Of a DNA stretch of 9,826 nucleotides, positions 1-5,071 are shown piece by piece. The stretch is from Rikenellaceae bacterium (GTDB taxonomy: Bacteria; Bacteroidota; Bacteroidia; Bacteroidales; UBA932). The notes beneath the pieces are model-generated. The model was given only the letters and a program-made list of their open reading frames with translations, ran no database searches and was not told where the DNA came from. Both the position numbers and the translations under genes were made by a program. The stretch's first letter is position 1. Every line of letters starts with the position of its first letter. The DNA is taken from assembly GCA_900767375.1 (NCBI GenBank), contig CAAFYX010000064.1:1-9826 (forward strand). Direction: 5' to 3'.

Positions 1-757
1 AGAATTCGTTTCGGACGGGAGCAGGAATGAAGTTCTGGTAAAAGCCGCACGCTAGGAATGCTAGCCAGATAAGCCAGTTTGTGGTTTTGTGGTTGAATAG
101 TTGTGGCACTTGGCCTTCACGATCACTTATGTACAGTCCTAAGAACATTCCTCCGAATATGCAATCAAACTGTGATGCGTTGAAGAAACGATAGGCAAAG
201 GTTTCTTTTCCGACGGTGGCGTACAAGATCCATTTTAGTATGGCGAAGAAGATGCAAAGTGTTAATACTGAGCATCTTCGTGACCCCCCCATAAATGCCT
301 TTAGAAGGACTGGGAACAGGAGGTAGGCTATCACTATCGGAGTGAGGAACCAGAGATGTACCAGAGGAAGGATCCCTTGTGCCTGGCAGAAAGGTATTAT
401 GCCTGCAGGAACTATGTAATAGAGCAGTTTCCAGTTCAGGACTTCTGTGCTTCTGCCGATCAGTAGATATACAAGTACGACCAGTATGATATAAATGTAG
501 TACACTGGGAACAGCCTTTTTGCTTTCCTTAGGTAATATGACTTGGCGTCTGTGATAGTCTCAGAGTAGTATCCTGCCAGGAATCCGCTGAGGACGAAGA
601 ATATTGACAGCGCTCCACCCGGAAGTGGAAGACGCGGAAGAGGACAGTTGCCATACCAGAAGTCTGCTTGACTGCAGTGTCCTAGAACGATCAGCAGTAT
701 GGCTATCGCTCTGAGTCCGTCCAGTCCCGGCAGTCTGTATTTCCTGTTTTCTTCCAT
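1..757 (-). CDS. Acyltransferase-3 family membrane protein (partial, runs off left edge)
   Basis: Reading the minus strand from the ATG at 757 gives 252 codons without a stop before the window ends. The protein starts MEENRKYRLPGLDGLRAIA. It has the family's RX10H signature (Arg16, His27) in the first membrane segment, then FFVLSGFL and a basic RKAKRLFP stretch followed by several hydrophobic helices. Members of this family (OafA/OatA/YrhL type) are multi-pass inner-membrane enzymes that usually O-acetylate surface sugars, so it probably decorates the polysaccharide built by the neighbouring genes; that role is inferred. A purine-rich AAAGGA precedes the ATG, separated from it mainly by an A8 tract. 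Base composition is lower than in the core operon (22 of 60 G+C at 481-540 against 42 of 60 at 1921-1980), suggesting a separate origin. A G7 tract (C284-C290 on the plus strand) lies inside the coding region. The last third or so is missing beyond the edge. Confidence 0.9.
   Translation of the reverse strand, partial: MEENRKYRLPGLDGLRAIAILLIVLGHCSQADFWYGNCPLPRLPLPGGALSIFFVLSGFLAGYYSETITDAKSYYLRKAKRLFPVYYIYIILVVLVYLLIGRSTEVLNWKLLYYIVPAGIIPFCQAQGILPLVHLWFLTPIVIAYLLFPVLLKAFMGGSRRCSVLTLCIFFAILKWILYATVGKETFAYRFFNASQFDCIFGGMFLGLYISDREGQVPQLFNHKTTNWLIWLAFLACGFYQNFIPAPVRNEF
284..290 (-). repeat. G7 homopolymer inside the acyltransferase gene
   Basis: Seven consecutive C on the plus strand read as ATG GGG GGG in the gene, encoding Met-Gly-Gly in a loop after a hydrophobic segment. 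Gain or loss of one base would shift the frame. Such tracts can act as contingency sites, but seven is short and no length variation can be seen from one sequence. Confidence 0.5.
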
Positions 758-771
758 TCTTTTTTTTCCTT

Positions 772-861
772 TTACACCGTATCCATAAAACTCTTCTGGA
801 CCTTGTTCAGTTTGTTTCTAAATATTGTGGTGATTTTTTGTCGGTTCTGAAAAATAGTCAT
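772..861 (-). pseudogene. Duplicated 3' end of wzm (remnant)
   Basis: The minus strand ends in the same residues as the intact permease, NKVQKSFMDTV then stop, and shares 32 identical bases with it (776-807 here, 1309-1340 in wzm). Immediately upstream the match stops, but the frame stays open to an ATG at 861, giving a 29-residue remnant that adds residues such as IFRNKL. It ends 15 bp before the acyltransferase ATG. The simplest reading is that a second wzm, or a wzm plus its downstream gene from another strain, recombined into this place and left only its tail. It is unlikely to be a working gene. Confidence 0.65.
776..807. repeat. 32-bp direct repeat, copy 1 (wzm tail)
   Basis: Identical to 1309-1340 by base-by-base comparison. 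The two copies lie 533 bp apart in the same orientation, so recombination between them would delete the intervening region and place the acyltransferase directly after wzm. Confidence 0.9.
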
Positions 862-868
862 ATATTTG
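837..868 (+). promoter_or_regulatory. Bacteroidetes-type promoter, rightward
   Basis: TTTG at 837-840, a 20-bp spacer, then TATATTTG at 861-868, which matches the TAnnTTTG -7 consensus. Transcription would start near 875, inside the left arm of a 16-bp inverted repeat, and run against the operon. A terminator-like hairpin follows at 929-967, so the product would be a short RNA of roughly 90 nt. This rests on consensus matching only; AT-rich DNA produces some chance matches. Confidence 0.45.
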
Positions 869-870
869 TC

Positions 871-1058
871 ATAGTTATTATGTTCAACAGTGGGAGATAA
901 GCGCCCCGCACACGTTGATAAAACCATTACAGAGTATTTGTCTTTTTGATGGATACTCTGTTTTTTGTTCTACCGGATGGTATTGTTTTGCTCTGAGGAA
1001 GCCGCTCCGACGCTCCACGGTTTACAAACATTTGTTTACTTATGAACATAATAACTAT
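871..1058. repeat. 188-bp segment bounded by 16-bp perfect inverted repeats
   Basis: ATAGTTATTATGTTCA at 871-886 is the exact reverse complement of 1043-1058, with 156 bp between. No further bases match outward, and no target-site duplication is seen. The size and arrangement resemble the invertible promoter segments of Bacteroides capsule loci, but no invertase gene is present here. It could equally be a small non-autonomous mobile element. The segment contains the plus-strand terminator hairpin at 929-967. Confidence 0.6.
929..967 (+). terminator. Rho-independent terminator-like hairpin, plus strand
   Basis: A 9-bp stem, ACAGAGTAT (929-937) with ATACTCTGT (953-961), encloses a 15-nt loop and runs into a T tract (961-966). 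On the minus strand the stem is followed by TAATGG with no T tract, so it would act on rightward transcription. Confidence 0.6.
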
Positions 1059-1264
1059 ACTATTTAACGTGTGTGAGCGCCTTTTTGACGAGCTTATCAA
1101 AGAGTTGCTCAAAAGCCGGTTCATTATCGTGTCTGCCTCTTATGAGGTAGTGGGTAATAGAAAGGTTCGAAAGAGAAAAGCACATTTGCGTCGACGCTGT
1201 CGTTGATGTCATTGCTCTATCTATCAGTATAATGCTGGTGCTTCTCACATCCGGATTAGTCAAG

Positions 1265-1295
1265 GGGAGGATTTCCGTGCTTCGGGACTCCTCCC
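1265..1295. repeat. Hairpin repeat just downstream of the wzm stop
   Basis: GGGAGGA (1265-1271) pairs with TCCTCCC (1289-1295), with further pairing inside (CCG with CGG) around a TGCTT loop. It lies 10 bases after the wzm stop codon in the transcript and could protect or separate mRNA segments. There is no T tract after it on the minus strand, so it is not a typical terminator. Its palindromic form suggests a dispersed repeat, of a different sequence from those at 4580-5071. Confidence 0.5.
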
Positions 1296-1304
1296 TGCGA
1301 TTCA

Positions 1305-2276
1305 TTATACCGTATCCATAAAACTCTTCTGGACCTTGTTGAAGACGACGATGCCGAGGGCGAGGAGGAGGGCCATGAAGGCGAAGCTGTAGGCGAGCCA
1401 GCCCCAGCCGATGAACTCGCCGGCAGAGAGGAAGCCGTATTTGAAGGTCTCGATGACAGGGGTGACGGGGTTGAGGTGCATGAGGAAGTCGACGTCGAAG
1501 CCGGCGATGACCTTGCCCTTCACGAGGCTGAGAGGGTAGACGATAGGGGTGGCGTACATCCAGAGGCTGACGATGAAGGTGAAGAGGATCTGGAGGTCGC
1601 GGTATTTGGTGGTCATGCTGGAGATGAGGATGCCGAAGCCGAGGGAGAGGCCTGCCATCATCACTACCAGGAGAGGGAAGAGCAGCGCGTACCAGTTAAG
1701 CGCTGCGGTGCAGGTCGGGTCGAAGATGGCGTAGAGGAGGTACACTATCACGAAGAATCCGAGCTGGATGCCGAAGCGGAGGAGGTTGCTGATGACGTTG
1801 GATACCGGCATCACGAGGCGAGGGAAGTAGACCTTTCCGAAGATGCCGGCATTGTCGACGAACGTGTTCGAGGTCTTCGTGAGGCAGTCGGCGAAGTACT
1901 GCCACATGGCGGTACCGGCGAGGTAGAAGAGCGGCTGAGGGACGCCGTCGGTGCCGATGCCGGCGATGCCGCCGAAGACGACCATGTACATGATGACGGT
2001 CATCGCCGGCTGGAGGACGTACCAGATGGGGCCGAGGATGGTCTGTTTGTACTGGGTGATGATGTTGCGCTTTACGAAGAGCGCGGTGAGGTCGCGGTAG
2101 TGCCAGAGTTCGGCGAAGTCGACGCTGAGGAGCTTGTCCTTAGGCTTGATGACGGTGGTCCAGCCCTGCTCTTCGTCGGTTAGGGGACCCTGAATCGAGT
2201 TCAGGGTGACGTTAGATGCTGAATCAAGTTCAGCATGACGTTTGGCTTCAGTATGACGGATAGTATCTTTATGCAT
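1305..2276 (-). CDS. wzm: Polysaccharide ABC-2 transporter permease (Wzm type)
   Basis: The 323-residue protein carries the family signature KRNIITQYKQTILGPIWY near residues 70-88, then about six hydrophobic segments ending at LLALGIVVFNKVQKSF. Wzm dimers form the inner-membrane channel that exports finished O-antigen or capsule chains, powered by the ATPase Wzt. No wzt is in the window. The ATG at 2276 overlaps the stop of the preceding transferase gene (TGATG), which supports this start and implies coupled translation. The first ~31 residues are unusual: residues 7-30 are translated from REP-like palindromic repeats, and family-like sequence begins only around WTTVIKPK (residues 39-46). No other ATG lies between, so the repeats have apparently been taken into the gene. 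The extension lies at the likely cytoplasmic N-terminus, where added residues may be tolerated. Confidence 0.93.
   Translation of the reverse strand: MHKDTIRHTEAKRHAELDSASNVTLNSIQGPLTDEEQGWTTVIKPKDKLLSVDFAELWHYRDLTALFVKRNIITQYKQTILGPIWYVLQPAMTVIMYMVVFGGIAGIGTDGVPQPLFYLAGTAMWQYFADCLTKTSNTFVDNAGIFGKVYFPRLVMPVSNVISNLLRFGIQLGFFVIVYLLYAIFDPTCTAALNWYALLFPLLVVMMAGLSLGFGILISSMTTKYRDLQILFTFIVSLWMYATPIVYPLSLVKGKVIAGFDVDFLMHLNPVTPVIETFKYGFLSAGEFIGWGWLAYSFAFMALLLALGIVVFNKVQKSFMDTV
1309..1340. repeat. 32-bp direct repeat, copy 2 (within wzm)
   Basis: This is the last 32 sense bases of intact wzm before its final codon changes (GTA here, GTG in the other copy). It is identical to 776-807. Confidence 0.9.
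2188..2258. repeat. REP-like palindromes within the wzm 5' coding region
   Basis: Two complete hairpins and one half copy. CCCTGAA-tcgag-TTCAGGG then TGACG lies at 2188-2211. ATGCTGAA-tcaag-TTCAGCAT then GACG lies at 2216-2240. TTCAGTATGACG at 2247-2258 is the right half of a third copy. They share architecture with the repeats at 4580-5071 but differ in stem sequence. Confidence 0.8.
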
Positions 2277-3442
2277 CAGTTGGATCTTTTGTGTCTGAAG
2301 ATGATGTTAGTGAGGGAGCCCCAGAAGTAGCGCCAGTCGGTGCGGAATGGGTGCTCGAGGTAGGCCTCTATGTATCTGCGCTCGCTGTCCTGCACTTCGT
2401 CGATGGTCTTAGGGGTCTGCTTCTCGTAGTAGAACGGAGGGATGAGGCCCGGCTTGACCTTTATGCGGAGCTCCTTCATCTCGGGGGAGTAGAGGCTGAA
2501 GTACTGGCGGCTCAGAGGTCTGACGCCGACGAGCTTTATATGTCCGTGGATGAGGTTCACTATCATAGGCAGCTCGTCTATCCAGGTCTTGCGGATGAGC
2601 TTGCCCCAGAAGTTGATGCGGCAGTCGTTCTCGAACTTTCCGCCTTCCTGGAGGCCTCCGTGCTGGTACATGTAGTCCTGGAGGTACTCGCTGTAGGAGT
2701 ACATGGAGCGGAACTTGTAGACTCCGATGATTTTGCCGTCCTTGCCGATGCGGCGCAGCCTGATCACAGGGCCGCACTTAGGAGGGCTGTCCCAGAGCGG
2801 CTCCCTGACTTTCTTTCCTATCACGAAGAACTCGCCGTGGATGAACTCCTCGTCCACGATGGAGAATCCCGCGCGGCAGATCCTGCCGAGGATCTCGATG
2901 CGGTGGAAGGAGCGGTTCTTTCCCTTGGTGGTCGCGAAGTAGATCTTCCTCAGTACCGGCAGCTTAGGGCAGACGCGGCGCCAGAAGTAGTGCAGTCCCA
3001 TCCTGATCTGCGCGAATACCGGCCAGTGCGTTTCCTTGATGATCTTCGTCTCCAGCGAGGACGTGCGTGCGTGGAAGAGGGCGTATCCGCCCGGCACGAG
3101 CGCTTCGCTGGTCTTGCAGAGAAGGGTGTTCAGGTGGCGGATGTTGTTAAGCGCGCAGTGGTTTATGATGAAGTCGGGGTTCAGCTCCTTGTACGGCTCC
3201 AGCTCCTCCGGCCTGTCCGTGTAGAGGTCGTAGGTGCTGGGGCTGAAGTGCTTTCGGTGGAGCGGTATCCAGGCGATGGCGTCCTTCAGGGGCTTTTCCT
3301 GAAAGACTTGCCAGACCTTGAACACGTCAGGGTTGGAGATGTCCTCCATCTTGGCGCCCTTTTCGGACTCCGGTTCGGTGAAGTTCTCGATGTCCACCGG
3401 ATCGTACTGGAACTGCAGCCAGGACTTCCATTTGTTAGCCAT
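2276..3442 (-). CDS. Undecaprenyl-phosphate sugar phosphotransferase with N-terminal methyltransferase-like region
   Basis: The C-terminal half of this 388-residue protein is a bacterial sugar transferase (PglC/WcaJ catalytic core). It has GPVIRLRRIGKDGK, YKFRSM, the catalytic Asp-Glu pair in RKTWIDELP (Asp289, Glu290), KLVGVRPLS and VKPGLIPPFY. Such enzymes move a sugar phosphate from a nucleotide sugar onto undecaprenyl phosphate at the inner membrane, the first step of glycan assembly. The N-terminal ~200 residues resemble a degenerate SAM-methyltransferase fold (LNPDFIINHCALNNI, LVPGGYALFHA, ILGRICRAGFSIVDEEF). This combination is familiar from Bacteroidetes capsule loci. No multi-helix membrane domain is seen; attachment may be through the hydrophobic and basic stretch near residues 140-165. 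Its start overlaps the aminotransferase stop by 8 bp (ATGGCTAA) and its stop overlaps the wzm start, so the three are translated as a unit. The sugar substrate cannot be read from sequence. Confidence 0.88.
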   Translation of the reverse strand: MANKWKSWLQFQYDPVDIENFTEPESEKGAKMEDISNPDVFKVWQVFQEKPLKDAIAWIPLHRKHFSPSTYDLYTDRPEELEPYKELNPDFIINHCALNNIRHLNTLLCKTSEALVPGGYALFHARTSSLETKIIKETHWPVFAQIRMGLHYFWRRVCPKLPVLRKIYFATTKGKNRSFHRIEILGRICRAGFSIVDEEFIHGEFFVIGKKVREPLWDSPPKCGPVIRLRRIGKDGKIIGVYKFRSMYSYSEYLQDYMYQHGGLQEGGKFENDCRINFWGKLIRKTWIDELPMIVNLIHGHIKLVGVRPLSRQYFSLYSPEMKELRIKVKPGLIPPFYYEKQTPKTIDEVQDSERRYIEAYLEHPFRTDWRYFWGSLTNIIFRHKRSN

Positions 3443-4565
3443 TGAGTGCTTTCTTGATTGCGTCTGTGACAGCGGTCTGTTCTTCTGCTGTGATGTATGG
3501 GTGGACCGGCAGGGAGAGGACGGGGGCGCAGAGCTCTGCCGCGTTCGGGCAGTGCCTGCTTGCCAGGCCCCGGAACGCGGTCTGCCCGCTCATCGGGGTA
3601 GGGTAGTAGACCATCGAAGGGATGCCCTCCACCTTGAGCGCTGCCTGCAGCGCGTCGCGGGTTGAGCGGTCCTTCAGGCGGATGGTGTACTGCGCCCAGG
3701 AGGAGGTAAAGCCTTCGGGGACTGCGGGGGTGATTACGCCCGCAGTCCCGGCGAGAAGGCTGTCGTATTTGCTTGCTGCTGTGTTTACGTCTGTGAGCTC
3801 GTAGTCCGCGAAGGCTCTGAGCTTGACCTGGAGAATGGCGGCCTGGATGGTGTCGAGGCGGGAGTTCATGCCGATGCGGACGTTGTCGTACTTCTGCGCG
3901 CCCTTGCCGTGGACTTTGTAGGACTCGGCGAGAGCGGCCCACTCGTCGCTGTCGGTGAAGATCGCTCCGCCGTCGCCGTAGCAGCCCAATGGCTTCGCCG
4001 GGAAGAACGAGGTGGTGCCGATGTCGCCGAAGCTGCAAGCTTTTTTCTGGCCAATCCTTCCGCCGAACCCCTGCGCTCCGTCTTCGAGGGTGCGCAGGCC
4101 GTGCCTTTCGGCGATTTCTGATATGCGCGGCCAGTCAGCTGGCTGACCAAAAAGGTCCACGCCGATGACTGCCTTCGGCTTCAGTTTCCCTTCGCCCTCC
4201 ACCTCCGCTATCGCGCGCTCCAGGTCCTCGGTGTCAATGCAGAAACTCTCCTTCTTTACGTCAATGAACACCGGCGTCGCACCCACCGCTGCCACGACTT
4301 CAGCGCTGCTGAAGAAGGTGAAGTCGGGCACGAACACTGCGTCGCCCGCCCCGATCCCCCAGGCCATCAAGGCCAATTGGAGTGCATCGGTGCCGTTCGC
4401 GCAGCTGATGCAGTGCTTGACGCCGACATAGTCGGCCAATGCTGCCTCGAGCTCCTTCACTTCAGGCCCGCCGATGTAGTGCGCCCCGGCTGCGACGCGC
4501 GTCATCGCTTCGTCGATCTGCGCCTTGAGCGCCTGGTACTGTTTCTTCAGGTCTCTGAATTCCAT
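3435..4565 (-). CDS. wbpE: PLP-dependent sugar aminotransferase, DegT/DnrJ/EryC1 family (WbpE-like)
   Basis: This 376-residue protein opens MEFRDLKKQYQALK and contains GPEVKELE (33-40), HCISCANGTDAL (51-62) and PDFTFF (80-85). The cofactor-contact region is LEDGAQGFGG (160-169), and the probable PLP-binding Lys191 lies in FFPAKPLGCYGDGGA. The opening, the HCIS.ANGTDAL motif and the length match WbpE/WlbC enzymes, which aminate the 3-keto group of UDP-2-acetamido-3-oxo-glucuronic acid using glutamate. The nearby WbpA-like and WbpD-like genes fit that pathway; the exact substrate is inferred. The ATG at 4565 follows a purine-rich AAAGGG sequence and overlaps no upstream gene. Directly upstream lie 500 bp of repeats, so transcription must cross them or begin among them; I saw no good promoter there. 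Confidence 0.9.
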   Translation of the reverse strand: MEFRDLKKQYQALKAQIDEAMTRVAAGAHYIGGPEVKELEAALADYVGVKHCISCANGTDALQLALMAWGIGAGDAVFVPDFTFFSSAEVVAAVGATPVFIDVKKESFCIDTEDLERAIAEVEGEGKLKPKAVIGVDLFGQPADWPRISEIAERHGLRTLEDGAQGFGGRIGQKKACSFGDIGTTSFFPAKPLGCYGDGGAIFTDSDEWAALAESYKVHGKGAQKYDNVRIGMNSRLDTIQAAILQVKLRAFADYELTDVNTAASKYDSLLAGTAGVITPAVPEGFTSSWAQYTIRLKDRSTRDALQAALKVEGIPSMVYYPTPMSGQTAFRGLASRHCPNAAELCAPVLSLPVHPYITAEEQTAVTDAIKKALNG

Positions 4566-4579
4566 ATCTTTTTCCCTTT

Positions 4580-4823
4580 CGTCATTGCGGTTAGCTATTT
4601 CGTCATTGCGGACTTGATCCGCAATCTTGTTCTGTATTTCGTCATTGCTGACTTGATCCGCAATCTTGTTTTGTGTTTCGTCATTGCGGACTTGATCCGC
4701 AATCTTGATCTGTATTTCGTCATTGCGGACTTGATCCGCAATCTTGTTCTGTGTTACGTCATTGCGGACTTGATCCGCAATCTTGATCTGTGTTTCGTCA
4801 TTGCGGACTTGATCCGCAATCTT
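4580..4823. repeat. 39-bp tandem repeat array (family A)
   Basis: Six copies of a 28-bp core begin at 4601, 4640, 4679, 4718, 4757 and 4796, exactly 39 bp apart, after a truncated copy at 4580-4590. Each core holds TTGCGGA-cttga-TCCGCAA, a 7-bp stem with a 5-nt loop, preceded by CGTCA. The copy at 4640 has GCTG for GCGG. The 11-bp intervals are nearly identical in all copies, so they are not CRISPR spacers. Confidence 0.92.
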
Positions 4824-4833
4824 GTTCTCTGAG

Positions 4834-4956
4834 ATGCCGGATCGCTGTCCGGCATGACGTCTATACTGCTGTCCGGCATGACGTTTATTTCGCTGTCCGG
4901 CATGACGTTTATTTCGCTGTCCGGCATGACGTTTATTTCGCTGTCCGGCATGACGT
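4834..4956. repeat. 24-bp tandem repeat array (family B)
   Basis: GCTGTCCGGCATGACGT occurs at 4844, 4868, 4892, 4916 and 4940, exactly 24 bp apart. Only the first copy retains the full hairpin (ATGCCGGA 4834-4841, loop TCGCTG, TCCGGCAT 4848-4855); the rest are tandem right halves, as if produced by slippage. Confidence 0.9.
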
Positions 4957-4982
4957 TTATACTACCGTGCGGTTATCTATAA

Positions 4983-5071
4983 CGTCATTGCGGACTTGAT
5001 CCGCAATCTTGTTCTCTGAGATGCCGGATCGCTGTCCGGCATGACGTTAATACTGTCGTCCGGCATGACGT
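4983..5071. repeat. Second A+B composite repeat ending at the OMP stop codon
   Basis: Bases 4983-5047 are identical to 4796-4860 over 65 bp. One family-A hairpin is joined to one full family-B hairpin (5021-5042). A further half copy of B, slightly changed, lies at 5055-5071, and the next three bases are the stop codon of the membrane protein gene. Confidence 0.9.

Larger units (their letters stand above)
758..1304. other. 547-bp non-coding region between wzm and the acyltransferase
   Basis: No convincing gene is visible. Two short minus-strand open frames (81 and 65 codons) have no recognisable motif, and the first begins inside a hairpin repeat. The region holds a hairpin just after the wzm stop, a 16-bp inverted repeat pair around a terminator-like hairpin, a plus-strand promoter-like sequence, and a copy of the wzm 3' end. 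It is more AT-rich than the flanking wzm gene. I found no Bacteroidetes-type promoter facing the acyltransferase, so that gene may depend on read-through from wzm. Confidence 0.7.
4566..5071. repeat. 506-bp intergenic block of REP-like repeats
   Basis: The whole gap between the aminotransferase and the outer membrane protein gene is made of two repeat families plus short linkers. It comprises an array of period 39, an array of period 24, and a 65-bp module present twice. No gene is visible. Both periods are multiples of three, so long but meaningless open frames cross it, yielding repeated peptides such as FVIADLIRNL. The block begins 15 bp before the aminotransferase ATG and ends against the stop codon of the membrane protein. 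Confidence 0.9.

Noticed and set aside
927..1124. 65-codon minus-strand open frame
   Set aside because: It crosses the terminator hairpin and one inverted repeat arm, is rich in Ser/Arg/Lys without motifs, and has no clear ribosome-binding site.
1060..1305. 81-codon minus-strand open frame beginning ATG at the wzm stop (TAATG overlap)
   Set aside because: The overlap looks like coupling, but the first residues are translated from the hairpin at 1265-1295, there is no recognisable domain, and the frame ends next to the inverted repeat arm. It may be a gene remnant, but I cannot support it as a gene.
2291..3445. 384-codon plus-strand open frame opposite the sugar transferase
   Set aside because: It is the G+C-driven complement of a strongly supported gene; its sequence is low-complexity Val/Leu/Glu/Ala without motifs. 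The same applies to the long plus-strand frames at 1476-2183 and 7157-8401.
4377..4832. 151-codon plus-strand open frame with repeated FVIADLIRNL peptides
   Set aside because: It is antisense to the aminotransferase at its start and then merely reads the 39-bp repeats, whose period is a multiple of three.
4601..4956. Possible CRISPR array
   Set aside because: The intervals are 11 bp or less and nearly identical between copies, and no cas gene is present. These are tandem REP-like repeats.
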